A DNA stretch of 64,000 bases from NCBI GenBank assembly GCA_027574665.1, contig CM050668.1, forward strand, positions 2,300,001 through 2,364,000. The letters are read 5' to 3'. Under the pieces are notes generated by a model. The model was not told the origin of the DNA and ran no database searches. It worked only from the letters and a program-made list of their open reading frames with translations. The position numbers and the translations under genes were made by a program. Of the stretch, positions 1 to 11,900 are shown one piece after another. The stretch's first letter is position 1, and every line of letters starts with the position of its first letter. The stretch comes from Rhynochetos jubatus (lineage: Eukaryota > Chordata > Aves > Eurypygiformes > Rhynochetidae).

Positions 1-2250
1 GCTCGTACAGACTGCGATCAAAGGATGCTTGCTTGCATTTCTTGGTTCTTTCAGGGCCATGGTTAATTATCTGTATCTATTCATAGTCTAAACATTCAGC
101 ATTAATAACTGCTGGTTGCTTCAGGGCAGAGCTTGCCGCATTTGTTATCGACAATAAGCAATGAGAATTAATTGTCGCTCATTAATTCAGTGGTGAACAA
201 CATACTTCATATGGCTTTCAAAGCGGGAGACAGCCGCTGGTGTTGTGCCATTGTTGAGGGAAGCAGGTTGTTCTCGCTCTCCTCGTTACTTGTACACCAC
301 AGTCCCCTTGTTTTGCAGGCTGTCATTGCTCACCGCAGCTCCAGCCCTGGAATCGGTGCCTGTGCGGAGCTAACAGGGCTCTGCGCAGACACAACAGACC
401 TCCCACATCATTTTTCTTCACGAAATGGTGCTGGCATCTTGATAGTTTGATGCTTGTCCAGACGCAGCTCCGCTTTGCCGCGCCCAATTAATGCCTTAAT
501 TCTGAATCACATTGATAGACTTATGTGCACAGGCAGAACTCACTGCAGCTTCAAATATTCCAAAAATTAATATCCGTGAGTAATTCTGCCTAAATGCCAG
601 TCAGTTCATGAGGGAGGCCTTTCTTCCCTAGGCAAGGCTAGGAAATGCTTTCAGATAAATACATACACCAGTTACTAGAAAACTCTGCTATAAATCGTGA
701 CAGCCGTTTATAAGACATTGTTGCCAGTTAATTGCACTTGTCCCCAGGATAATACAGGGTGGTTTTCTTTAATTCTGAAGACTACACAGCTACAGCTTTG
801 AAGTAAACAAGCATGAAGTCAGTACAGCCACAGCACATCGTCCTCAGACTTCACCTTTCCATTGGCCAACTCCTAGGAGAACCTTACATATTTAAGGATA
901 TTCCGCAGCATGTCTGCCTTAAGGACTTTATTTACAGCCTTAATCTCCATACGTTTTTACAATTCATCACATTTGATAGACAAGGAGAAATATGAAATAT
1001 GGCCCGTGTGCTGCTGCAACTCCACTGACATTCGACATCTATCATCAACTACCATTTGCATCTACTTAAGTATTTATATCTCCCATTATTGAATTCCTCA
1101 CAATCTTTAAACGTGTTTCTCTTCTCAACAACTTAATGAGGTCAGGAAGAACTGTCACAGTTAGGAAAGTGAACAAAAAAGGTGTTCTGCTCATGGCTTA
1201 CAGGAAGACTGATAGAGAAACTGAGCATATCTCTTGCCAACGCTTGGCTGTGCCCTGCCCCACTGTGCCATGCTTCTGCCCATTTGCATGCTGTTTGTTT
1301 GCTAAGGAAAACAAATACCAAATGTTCCCATTTGAAGACGTCTCGGCTGTCAAAATACAGTACTAAATGAACTGCTGTTTAAAATAATTTCATAGACAAG
1401 TAGGTGGGCCTCGAGTACTTTTGAAGTAGAGCTGAAGATTGTATTTTACAGCGTTCCTAAAAATGAGCTGTCACAACATGTTGGTATGCAGGCTAGGGGT
1501 GAATTAGTTTTGGATCTTTGTATTTTCTTGTAAAGGGCTGTGGTGCTCTTATTATCTGTACCACAAACTCCAAGAACTGCTTTATGAATTCATCTCCAGT
1601 TGAGTTTTATCCTTCAGAGCATCACCCTTGTTCTAGGGTCTTCATTTATATTCGTCAATGAGGACGAAAACAAAACTTAGCTTTAATTCAAAGGCTAATG
1701 TAGATTTCAGTGTATGATTAACATTCCACATACAATTATTCCCATCAAAGTCAAGCATATGCATAAATCTTTCCAGGACCGGGGCCAAATCTTAAGTATC
1801 CACTTATTCAATACATTTTATGTAAAGAATTATTCTTATCTGTTATTTATGCAGGGGCCTTAACTAGGTAGAGCTTGACACAGTTAAATCTCTCTCTGTG
1901 TAATTACTCATTTTCATTTGACTTCTACTCTATATGTTGTTGTCTCCTTCAGCAGTTGGGTATGAACACAGTTCACTAACTGTAAATACAGTGTTACTCT
2001 TCTGCATGAGCCTTTACCGGAGCAGTAGGAGATTCAGCAAACAATCTCAAAAACTTTCAGAAAAACGTAACAACTCCAATAGGTGACAGCACTGACTGTA
2101 TAATTTGGTAAAACAAACCATTAAAGAATAATCAGTACTAACTCATAAAAGCTATACTAAGTTATAAATTATTGCATCTACTATTATTCATTAAAATACT
2201 CTCATTCGATGACAGCAAAGTTCAACTACTCCACTTACGACAGAGTGGAA
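1..2250. other. intergenic / 3' flank of PIGW, no gene seen
   Basis: Ordinary AT-moderate vertebrate noncoding sequence. All open frames are short (under 95 codons) and none resembles a known protein or has convincing splice signals. The left part holds several TAATTA/ATTAAT homeodomain-like cores (around 160-190 and 485-500). GGNBP2 is the neighbour expected on this side from mammalian gene order, but no exon of it was recognised here. Confidence 0.6.
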
Positions 2251-3771
2251 TCACCAGAACTTTATTACTGTATTTTTGGCATGCAATATATACATAATTA
2301 AACAGTTAAAAAACATATACAAGTGCAGTATACATAACGTAAATGCGGTCTTGCTGTGGATTGTATCTACCAGTATATTCACAGTACCAGTCATAACATT
2401 TGCTAGCAAGAAAAACAGTAACTGATTCTGATTAATAGCGCTAATGAGGCAACCGTGGGACAGCTTGCCTTTCCTGCCCCTAGGCACAGCCTCCGCTTCA
2501 TGCTCTTTACTGGTATTAGGGGGCTTTACAAGGTTCCAACAACTGGGCACACTGGACCCCTTCACGAGAAGCTTTGTGAACACCAACGTGAGATCAGTCA
2601 CTACAAAACAGATGAAGAGAGTCAGACAGTGAGCAACCACCCATATGCAGTAGGACAGATTAGCCATCCGGCGGGACACGGGGTCCGTGTATGCTTGCGA
2701 CACATGAAGAAATACGAAGAGCAGGAGAACCATCAGCAGTACGAAACCCACGGCGTCAATCCAGCCTTTGACTGAGTTTCTGCACTTGAGCAGACACAGC
2801 CCCACTTGGACGCTTGCCATGTATATGGCTAGATATCCAACAAGAGAGAGCAGTCCTTCCCTGTTGGCATTTAAAAAGCCAACCCTAGTATCTCTGCCAT
2901 CGCTCCCATGCAGGATAAACATCTTCAGAGAGGTAGTGTTAAGACTAAGCTGATAGAGCACAGCAAGATTTATAGCAACAATCCAAGATTTATTTTTTGG
3001 AAATATGGCTAAAAGTAGAGATGCTGCAAGCCTCACAAATGCTAAGGTAAAGAAAAAATTCCAGTGCAGTCCATACTCTGAAGTATGTTCATGATACTCT
3101 ATAGATTTAACACTAAGCAGTCGTCCAACACCAAGAAAAATCAATGGCCAAACGGAAAAGAGCTGCCTGGCCAGATTGGAAAATTTTGGTTGTGTCCCAT
3201 GAGACTTCTGTCTAACTTCAGGGCAGACCAGAGCATTACCAAAAATAAAAGCTCCAACCCCCAAATCCATAGCTCCTGTTCCATAGGTCTCGGCTTTGGC
3301 ATATCGCCTTGGATACTGCGGGAAATCCACTGCTAAAATGCTGATTGCTGTCAACACGTTGATATAAACACGAAACACAGTTATTGCTGGAATGTATTCC
3401 GGATCCAAGTACGTCTTCTGGAAGTCTTGGACAATTTGCCTAAAAGGCACTCTGGTCTCACGTGTTCTTTGGCTGTATATTTTGGAAAATATCCCGGCAC
3501 AGAAGGCTGCAATGATAGTTGGCATGAAAAAGATGATTGGAGACAAGACTGTACAGGAGAACAGGAGAGGCGATACTAGCACGAGGAAGTCCAGCAGCAG
3601 GCTGTATTTTCTTGAACTTAACGGTTTCCCATAGTGCAGGTAATACAAAATCAGGAGGAGTCCTCGGCAAAGCAGGCAGAGGGGAGCTAGAGACAAGCCC
3701 AGCGAAATTTCCAGCAAACTGGTTCCGTTTAAGTTGCTGATAAAGGCTTCTTTCAGGTGTTTTTGTGCCAT
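2251..3771 (-). CDS. PIGW: PIGW: GPI inositol acyltransferase (GWT1 family)
   Basis: A single uninterrupted coding exon of 506 codons; human PIGW has about 504 residues. The enzyme acylates the inositol ring of glucosaminyl-phosphatidylinositol, an early step of GPI-anchor synthesis in the ER membrane. Seen here: a strongly hydrophobic polytopic protein with many membrane segments, an N-glycosylation sequon near residue 15, and the GWT1 family signature around residues 148-173 (VDFPQYPRRYAKAE, then GTGAMDLGVG). The ATG at 3771 is in a strong context (A at -3, G at +4). It lies 14 nt after a good acceptor (TTTTCAG, exon edge about 3785), so the leader is spliced while the coding region is not, as in mammals. 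The stop is TGA at 2251-2253. PIGW lies head-to-head with MYO19. No frameshift or missing signature residue was seen. Confidence 0.95.
   Translation of the reverse strand: MAQKHLKEAFISNLNGTSLLEISLGLSLAPLCLLCRGLLLILYYLHYGKPLSSRKYSLLLDFLVLVSPLLFSCTVLSPIIFFMPTIIAAFCAGIFSKIYSQRTRETRVPFRQIVQDFQKTYLDPEYIPAITVFRVYINVLTAISILAVDFPQYPRRYAKAETYGTGAMDLGVGAFIFGNALVCPEVRQKSHGTQPKFSNLARQLFSVWPLIFLGVGRLLSVKSIEYHEHTSEYGLHWNFFFTLAFVRLAASLLLAIFPKNKSWIVAINLAVLYQLSLNTTSLKMFILHGSDGRDTRVGFLNANREGLLSLVGYLAIYMASVQVGLCLLKCRNSVKGWIDAVGFVLLMVLLLFVFLHVSQAYTDPVSRRMANLSYCIWVVAHCLTLFICFVVTDLTLVFTKLLVKGSSVPSCWNLVKPPNTSKEHEAEAVPRGRKGKLSHGCLISAINQNQLLFFLLANVMTGTVNILVDTIHSKTAFTLCILHLYMFFNCLIMYILHAKNTVIKFW
2261..2266 (-). promoter_or_regulatory. 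PIGW: AATAAA hexamer inside the last PIGW codons
   Basis: On the minus strand AATAAA covers codons just before the TGA stop (hexamer ends 7 nt upstream of it). Cleavage 10-30 nt downstream would leave almost no 3' UTR, and TG-rich sequence follows on the minus strand. It could equally be chance codon use with a distal site further left, for example the minus-strand AATAAA near 927-932. Confidence 0.3.
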
Positions 3772-3785
3772 TCTGCTTTCTTCCT

Positions 3786-4283
3786 CTGAAAACGCAGACG
3801 TGAACTTGCGTTAGTTCTGTAAAACTGAGCTCTTAGGGCTTCACGGAAAACGCAACTGATGTACTGGTTCATTAAAACATACACCGATTGCAAAAATCCC
3901 CCGTTCCTCAGTTTAAGGAACACAGAACCCCAGCCCCGCTGCTGCCATCGCTGCCGCTGGGCCGTGGCCTGGGGACCCCAGCAGAGGCACGGGCGAGCGC
4001 CACGGCACAAACCTTGCTCTCCCCCGACAAGCTTCCTCACGTCATTTTTCATTAAGATCTCTAACAACCAAATACTCCGTTGACTGTTCGTACCGTGAGC
4101 GAGCTCGCTGTGTGTCCTGCCGTGCAGAACACGCTCCGCCGTGTTCCCGACGGCAGAATGAAGCGGAGCCGTACCGACGCGACCCTGGGGGAGTTCCAGT
4201 GCAACAAAACCAGCGCGTAACCCCCTGCCCCCCAGCTACACACAGACACGCGCACAGCCCGGGCAGCGGCGGCACAGCTTACC
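3786..4283 (-). other. PIGW: PIGW 5'UTR intron and donor of noncoding exon 1
   Basis: Reading the minus strand, a CCG|GTAAGC donor has its exon edge at 4283, and the matching TTTTCAG acceptor lies at 3786-3792. This gives an intron of about 500 bp between a noncoding exon in the CpG island and the coding exon. Both sites fit the consensus well. The transcription start itself cannot be read from sequence. Confidence 0.6.
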
Positions 4284-4990
4284 GGTTTCGGGGACCGAGG
4301 CGGGGCAGCAGCACGGCGAGCCCGCCCCGGGGCCGGCACCGCAGCGGCCGGAGGGAACTGGCGGTCGGGGAGGGGGGACAAGCCCGCGTTTCAACGCTGC
4401 CGTCCCTTGCGGCGGCCGAGGTGCCGTCGGGGGGCAGTAAGAGGACGCCGGTGGACGTCAGTCTCCTACCCCAGCGTCCCAGGCCCCTTCCCCATCGCAC
4501 GGCGTTCCCGGCCCCAGCGGGGCCCTCGGCGCGGCTGCCGCCGGGTCCGGGCCCGGGCCGCGCTCCGCCCGTAAGTAAACACTGGCCGCGCTCCCCAATC
4601 GCACTTTCACCAGCGGCAATCAGCCTGCTCTTTCGCAGCGCCCGATTCGCCGCCGGCCCTTGCCGCCGCCGGCAGACCCCGCCCCGGCTCCGCCTCCTCC
4701 AGCGGCCGCGCCGCGCCGTCCGCCGCCTCGGCCCGCGCTGCCTGCCCGCTACCGCGGTGAGTGCGCCCTGCCCTGCCCGGACACAGCGCGGGTGTCGCCG
4801 CGACCCTGAGCCCGCCCGCCTTCAACCGCCCAGCGTCCTGCCCCGGAGCGGCGGCGCCTCCCCGCTGCCCCCCCCCCCCGGTCCTGTCCCGAGAACGCGC
4901 GGTCTTGCGGTGGCGAGGACCTGGGAGGGGGTGGGGGGAAGGCGCCCGTTGGGAACGACCTTGGGGCCGGGGTGAAGGTCGGATTCTGCC
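4130..4990. promoter_or_regulatory. CpG-island bidirectional promoter of PIGW and MYO19
   Basis: A dense GC- and CpG-rich block lies between two divergent first exons. The PIGW donor points left at 4283 and the MYO19 donor (CGCG|GTGAGT) points right at 4757. A CCAAT box is visible at 4595-4599, and no TATA box sits at a useful place. The long open frames here (for example 4112-4975 plus) come from high GC content and are not genes. Head-to-head PIGW/MYO19 is also the mammalian arrangement. Confidence 0.75.
4600..4756 (+). other. MYO19: MYO19 noncoding first exon (5' end approximate)
   Basis: A strong splice donor, CGCG|GTGAGTG, ends this exon at 4756. It is joined by inference to the acceptor at 5850, which follows a run of about 20 T, giving a 1.1 kb first intron. 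The start at about 4600 is only a guess placed downstream of the CCAAT box at 4595-4599. Confidence 0.5.
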
Positions 4991-5216
4991 CTGGCAAAGC
5001 CTGGGGGAGAGGCTGCATCAGCTGGGAGCTGCGGTGGCCCGTGCCCGTGGGGCAGCTGGTTTCACCGGCACCGGGCACTCCAGCTGTAAGCAACGCTCCT
5101 GGGGAACCGGGGTAGAAATACCTGTGAGGGCAGAGAGGGTCTTGGTGATCCGTGTCCCGTCAGCTCGATGCGGTCATGGATCGAAGTAGTTTGTAAATGG
5201 TGTTTTGTGCCAGGTA

Positions 5217-5280
5217 AGAATGGAATAGGAACAGAATTGGAATAGATTAGAGTAGAATAGAATACAATACAATACCATAG
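5217..5280. repeat. GAATA-type degenerate pentamer repeat
   Basis: Imperfect tandem units such as GAATA, GAATG and CAATA run through about 60 bp in the first intron of MYO19. This is a simple-sequence repeat with no sign of function. Confidence 0.7.
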
Positions 5281-5850
5281 TGTTTCAGCTGCTGAAAGAA
5301 GACAGCATTCTTCCTGGCTATGTGCCTGGAATCTCTGTTTATCACAGAAATTTAGAGGGTGACCTTGGATTTGCTCCCACTGATTTTCTAGAGGAAATAG
5401 GAAGAGGACAGCAAGCAAGTCTGTCTTCTTCCTGCTGCAACACTGAACAACTCTGAGTCATCCCTTTTCCGAAAGCACTAGCTTTCCTCACTCCGTCAGA
5501 CCCACAAATCTTTCCTATTTGTCCTAACAGGAGGAATTTAACAAGAACAAAGTTGCAATTTCTTGCCAAGAAACCTGGCTTTATAAATCCATGAGAAACA
5601 AAGCATCTTTTTCCTGCAGTAAGGAAAGGTGTGTTATTCCGTCCAAATAAGCTTTACTTGCAGGGGCAGACAGAATATATGACTGTTACTCTGATGGTGC
5701 AGGTAGGCTTTCTAGCTCCAGCGTTACTTGGGCCCCACTGGGATCGGTACTTCGGCTCTGCTTGTGGAACTCTCCAGAGAATGAAGTCTGGAGTTATTTT
5801 GGTGAAAATGTCTCTTTTTTTTTTTTTTTTTTAATTTAAGCATTCTTCAG

Positions 5851-5930
5851 TCTGATTTGAATGAGATATCCTGGAGTAAAGGCCCTCCCGAGCGTTTCCG
5901 TCCATAGGGCTTGACAGGATGCCAAAGCAG
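5851..5930 (+). other. MYO19: MYO19 start exon carrying only four codons
   Basis: A long T-tract and TTCAG acceptor end at 5850. The exon runs to CAG|GTAAAAA at 5930. It carries ATG CCA AAG CAG (5919-5930, A at -3) as its only coding part. The frame joins in phase 0 to the exon at 7783, which begins GAA AAT GGA. The resulting N-terminus MPKQENGQ parallels the human MYO19 start MLQQVNGH in position and pattern. The ATG at 7787 inside the next exon is out of frame and was rejected as the start. Confidence 0.75.
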
Positions 5931-8900
5931 GTAAAAAGAAAACCAGGCGTTGTGTGTGCTAATTAAACTTTACTGCTAGGAAAGAATTCTTGGCTTGTTT
6001 CTGTGCCGCCAAGATTAGGTAACTACTAATGTATATTCACCCCGACTTCGTGAATTGCCCGGACCTATTAAGTCTGTCGTTTTGAGCTGTTGCACTGACA
6101 CCAGCTAGTGATTTTTGTTATGCCATTGGCTGTAACGGGACAGGTGTTGATGCATGTAGCAAGCACACCCTTAAGAGTATTTTTCAGTAAAATTAATGGA
6201 CATACGAGCTATGCAGTATAGCTACCAAAAGTGATTGTATTTTCAAATATGCTTTTTCTTCTGGCTAAGCGATCACCTTCTCTTCTCAGATGAAGTGGTG
6301 CTGAGCAAAGGGGTCAGGCGACCAAAAATAGGCCCTTTCTCAGGTCTTGCAGTCTCAGCTGCACAATGCACTTACAAACTTGGCTGGTGCCAGCGTAACA
6401 CTGCGACCACATGGGAGGGCACAGGAAGAACGGCAGAAACTCATCTTCTTCCTGGAGTGTTTCATAATTGTGTGTCTCTTCTCTGTGAAAGCAGCAAGCT
6501 TCTTAGCGTTCATTTAGAGGAGAATAACAGCAATCACTTGGATGGCAATGCTTAACTGCGTTCCTAAGCTTTTTTTTTCCCCTTGCTGTGTAAAATTTTG
6601 TATTACTGGAAATGAACTATTTATGCTGTCTACAAAAGATAATAATGCTCCTAAATGAGTACATTACAGTAGCTTTGTGGTTTTTTTAGAAATGTGTTAA
6701 TGGGGTTTTGCAGTATGTTTTCCCCTTTATTAGTGAGCTTAGCTCACATAGTGGGAATGCTGCTAAGTGAATTTGGCACTCTTTCTGCACAAACAAGGTG
6801 CCACTGTTCGCTGACTTGGTTAACTTGTAAAGAATTGCAGATTTATGCTACTAAATACAAATGAGTAGGGTTATTTTGGAGGAGTTTCTGTCAAGGAGAA
6901 CACAAAAGGAATATCCAGAAAGCAAAAATCAGGACTGGCATCTTTTCCCTTTTTCATTTTCCCTTATAGCTCTTCTCTTCTTCCCCCAGAAATGACAAAG
7001 AGGACCCGAAATCTCTCTTCTGGCTAAGTTTTCCATTAAGCTTGTACAACAAGTGTGTCCTTCCAACTAATGTTGTGAAGGACATGGGAGCCCAAAGGCT
7101 AAGATTTAAATACTTTCAGTGATTCAAAGGGGACAAATCTTCACCTAATGCAGGCCAGCTCTTGTAACACCACCATTTCTTTCCCCTGCCTGCGGTATGT
7201 GCACTCTACAACTTCACTCTTGGGGACCTCTATCTCTGCTCGAAAAATGAAAGTCTTTTCTAGGCAAACTGCATTTGTGCTGGACCACAGCAGCTTTCAG
7301 CTTTACCTGAACCTCTGCAGCCAGGCCTTCTTGCTTCCCTCTGCCCAAGGCACTGTTTGCATTGAGTACATGACATTCATAGGCTCAGAAATATGCCAGT
7401 TAAGAACACTGTATAAGTGTCTCTGTGCAGAATGACCTGCAGAATTCCAAGTGTCAGGTAGTGTGAGTCTTAAGGACACATTCTTTCTGAGTGCCTTTGC
7501 TTGCAGTCAGAACGACCAGCGATGAAATCAGTTTACAGATGATGTTGTCAGCCTGCAATCTCTCATATGCTAGATAATGCCTTTCTGAAAACAGAGCACC
7601 CCGTGGGAACCACTGGTACCGGGGGAGGGCAACTGGGAGGAAGAGTAGCTCAAACATACTAAGTCACCTGCTGAGACTGAACTTCTGCTATGTGGAAACT
7701 GTAGAAGAGCTGTGAGCTATAGTGGATGAGGTGAAAGTCCAGCTGTATTGAGCCTCTGGTGATGATCTGATGTTCTCTTCAGGAAAATGGACAAAAAGAA
7801 GATTCTGTCATCCAGGATGACCTCAGTGAATCATTTGAAGAAGAAGTTAGAGCATTCCTCAGTGATGAAGAGAATCTGCATCTTTTTGATGACCTCACTA
7901 AAGTTAATCCAGTGACAACTACCACAGGTAAGCAGCCAGCCAGGGGAGTATCTCCTGAGGAGCCACTTTCCCTGGTGGCTACTAATACGTGGTAGTTACT
8001 GTTCTCATTGCATTAATGCTCTCATGAAGGCAGTGGTTAAAGATTCAAAGCCTATTAAAGCCTATTCAGAGCCTTAGAAAGTCACAGTTGGCTTGGATGG
8101 ATTTTTTTTTAAGATACTTTTATTGTAGATTTAGCCATGCTGATCTCTTATCAAGCTCTGCACGCAGAGCTCGTGTTTGTATTGTTGGTTCAGGTAGCCA
8201 GGGTGAGATTGAGAGTTCATACTGTTGAAGGACTCCTGCATGACCTCCTGACTGCAATTTGGTGTTACATGAATGTATCAGAAAACGAGGCTCTAATTTA
8301 GATTCAAAATATGTCCATGAAATTGGTTTTGAGAAGTAAATTCCTCACTTGGCTTTTAAAGACACTCCTGTTAAGAGAAGCTAAGGACTGTTCCTAGTGC
8401 AGGTGGGGAATCTTGCCCCTGTTTGTTCTGCAAGTGAACAGATTTGCAAAGCCTCATAAAAGCATAGATTTTATTGAATGGAATAGTTAACAGATCCCTT
8501 GACATTTTTAGAAACAAGGGCAACTCATGAAGACATTGTTCTGTATATTAGACCTATATCACTCTCTTGATCACCTCATTCTCTGTTAAGCCTAACAAGT
8601 AACATATCTGAAGATTTTTGTTAGGAACAGGAAAAGTCAAATACGCTTTTCAAACGATGCTAACAGAAGGTGTGTCTTTCAGTTCTGAAATGCCTTCAAG
8701 CAAGATATGCAGTAAACGTGTTTTATACAAATGCTGGCTGCAGCCTGGTGGCTTTAAATCCGTTTCAGCCTATCTCCTGCCTCTATTCACCTGAGCTTAT
8801 GAGAGAGTACCATGTGGCACTTCGTCCTCAGGTAATCCTTATATTTGAAATAACTGTCCTTCCACAGGACCCAGATGTCAAGCTCTTCAAAAGCTATGTA

Positions 8901-11900
8901 AGCAACATAATCCTAAAGGATAAAACCTGTTTCTAGTGCAATATGAGTTCTGTTAAAAGAGCAGTACTGCTTTCAGGGAAATGTGAGATGACCTTTGCTG
9001 TCCATTGCTGCTGAACTTTGTAATTACTGTTCTCTTAAACATGAATATTCTCTTTTATTGCCAGGATTTAAAACCCCACATCTTTGCAGTGGCTGAACAA
9101 ACCTACAGAAATGTTCAAAGCCAGATAGACCCTGTAAACCAGTCTATTATTGTTAGTGGAGAAAGTGGTGCTGGGAAGGTAAGGAGATTTTCTTCTGACA
9201 TTGCTCTTAAGTTTTGAGATTTGCAAGTGATTTGTAGTGTGTAGTATTTCTGTGAACACTCAAAGACGAATTAGAAAAAAATTCTGACAGAGCACATAGC
9301 CAGTCTGCTCTAGCACGACTCTAGGAATACGCGTAAAGCATTAAGTGATCGCTGCGGTCAAACAGACTCTACTAAATGTACCTGCTTTTTAGGTGGCATC
9401 TGTAATTTCTGGGAGGGCCAGATTTGCGTCATTCAACAGGAATTACCCCTGAATTAATGTCTCAGCCTAGTCTTAGGGAGCTAGTGTGGGTCTCAGCAGA
9501 GACTATGCAGAGACTATGCAGAGACTTAGAAGACGTGGGAGAGTTCAGATCCTATCGTAGGCCCTCTGTAATGATCCATCCCTATTCAGCAAGATACTGA
9601 GGATATTTTTAAGCCTGAGAACAAATGATTTGCCGAGTGCTAATGATTCAAAGTCCATTTATATTCCATTCATCTTAAGATACTAACTGTTAATTCTAGC
9701 TGAGCTTCCAGATGGTTACATCTTGATAAGACTGCCATTCAGCAAGGCACTCCGACCCCAACAGCATTTAAATGTGTCTGTTGCCCGTAAGCATACGCAC
9801 AGAAAGTTTCCACTGACCTAGAGCTATAAACCTGACACAATTACTGTCTGTAGCATCATCGCCAGCTGCGTGCTGTGTTTTCAGAAGCTAGCAGTATTTC
9901 ACTAACTGACATAACTAATAACCTGGTGAAAACAAAGGCCTATTGTCAAGCCTCTCTCTTGCAGACCTGGACATCTCGCTGCCTTATGAAATTCTATGCT
10001 TCAGTTGCTGCTTCAGTTAACTCTCCAAAAAACAATGCAACTGTGGAAAGGATAGAGAAGAGAGTGTTGGATTCCAACCCTGTCATGGAAGCATTTGGTA
10101 AATGAGGCTTTTTTAACGGCAAAAAGTAGTGGCCACTGTGGGAAATTTCTTTGTTAATACACAAGTCTAAGGTCCTGTCCTTAAAAGACAAACTCTTCAA
10201 GTACTGGAGCTGTATACAAATCACCCTTAATATTGTATGATGTCCTACATGGAAGAGTGGTAACGCTCTGATTATGCTGTATCTGTCACTGGCAATTTCA
10301 CAGGAAATGCATGTACGCTGCGGAATAACAACAGTAGCCGTTTTGGAAAATATATCCAGCTTCGGTTAGACAGGTAATACTCACTGTGTAAAAACCTTAT
10401 CTATTTTCTTTTTCCTTTTCAGTCTTTACAAACCTATTTCTGAAATCTGCCATGGAATATTTTATTGGTCTTTAGAACATATCTTGGTTTGCTGGCAGCT
10501 TACATTATTATTGTATCTTTTTTCTTTCCCCTGCAAGCTCTCATCCTAATCTCCAAAAGAGAGCAGTGGAAACTGAGAGATGCAGTTAAGAACTCTGAAT
10601 AAAATTATTACATGAAGCTTGCACAAACTGAAGGTGAACTGCAAAGCATTCATAGTCAGTCAGTGTCATAACACAAAACCTCTCAGTTTCTGTGAGGAAG
10701 TTCTGTTGAAATCTTTGCTTTTTTCCCTCCCTTCTAGATTCCACCACCTGAATAGTGCTTCCATTCAGACGTTCCTTTTGGAGAAGACCAGAGTTGCCTA
10801 TCAGGCCCCCAATGAAAGAAACTTTCATATTTTTTATCAGGTTTGTCTTCAGTTAAATTTGCTAGATATTTCTGACAAACAGTGGGGATGAAATCACCAG
10901 ATTTAGCACAGATGCAACTTCTAATATTTAACAGTTTTCCAGTCTGCCATGCTTCCAAATTAAATCATACTCCCTGTGCATTATCCTTCATTGTCTGTGA
11001 GATGTAAAGGCAGAATTCAGTTGTTACCTTCTTTTCTGTCTCCAGATCACAAAAGGTGCCACTGCAGAGGAGAGGCTGGAGTGGAACCTTCCAGAAGGGG
11101 CTGACTACTGCTGGCTGCCAAATTCTGAAAGAAACTTAGATGGTAAAGAGTAGTTTCACAGACTCTCCATTAGTAATGGCTGTAACTTTAAAGGCAAAAA
11201 TTTGTCTGCCCTATTAAATCCCATGACCCAGGCTGAGGTTGGTCAGCCAACAGCAGACATTTTGCAAAGCCACCTGCATTAATGTGATTATTTTTAAGTT
11301 TCAGTTGGCACTATTAAGAGTTTTCACCTGTTTAAAACAGCGGTTTCTGGCCTAGCGAATTTGCATCTCTCTGTGGCTGTGTTTAGAAACTTGTCTCGTC
11401 TTTGGATGTGCTTCAGCAACCTGCAGCCTAACTTCAGAGCCTCACAGAGTCGGTATGAAGTCAAGGACTCGGTTCTCTGGGATTCGCCAAAAGAGCACCT
11501 GGCTTCCTTGATCTCCTTTGACAATTCCAGCTGAATTGGTTGTGGTGTGGAGTGTTCTGCTTGCCCGTGTTTGTGTGCAAGGCTTTCTTTTAAATAGCAC
11601 CTGTTTGGCTTTTCAGAGGACTGCTTCGAGGTGACCAAAGATGCAATGTTTCACTTGGGCATTGACCACTCCACGCAGAACAATATTTTCAAGGTCAGGT
11701 ACAAAGCATGGTCACCATGAGGCTTCTGCTGATGTTTGGAATGTCTTGTTAGTGTGGAATTTCTGCAGAAGTAAACCTGTATCGATGTGTAGAGCATGGG
11801 ATGTTTGGTACTCCTGACTGGAGGGCCTGCAGCTACACATTAGGTTGCATATCCAAATACTGGTTCTTAACTTGAAGCCTGCACCTGTGACATTTAGTTT

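Noticed and set aside
2455-3740. Several plus-strand frames opposite PIGW
   Set aside because: Antisense shadows of the PIGW coding exon with no independent support.
4112-4975. 287-codon plus-strand open frame in the CpG island
   Set aside because: Composition-driven frame rich in Pro, Arg and Ala. It crosses the divergent promoter and both first exons, and similar frames occur on the opposite strand.
7761-7776. TGATGAT...CTGA resembling snoRNA C and D boxes
   Set aside because: The boxes are only a few bases apart and no terminal stem is present; it is simply the acceptor region of the MYO19 exon at 7783.
7783-7800. ATG at 7787 as MYO19 start
   Set aside because: It is out of frame with the motor domain; the frame entering the exon is GAA AAT GGA, which needs the upstream start at 5919.
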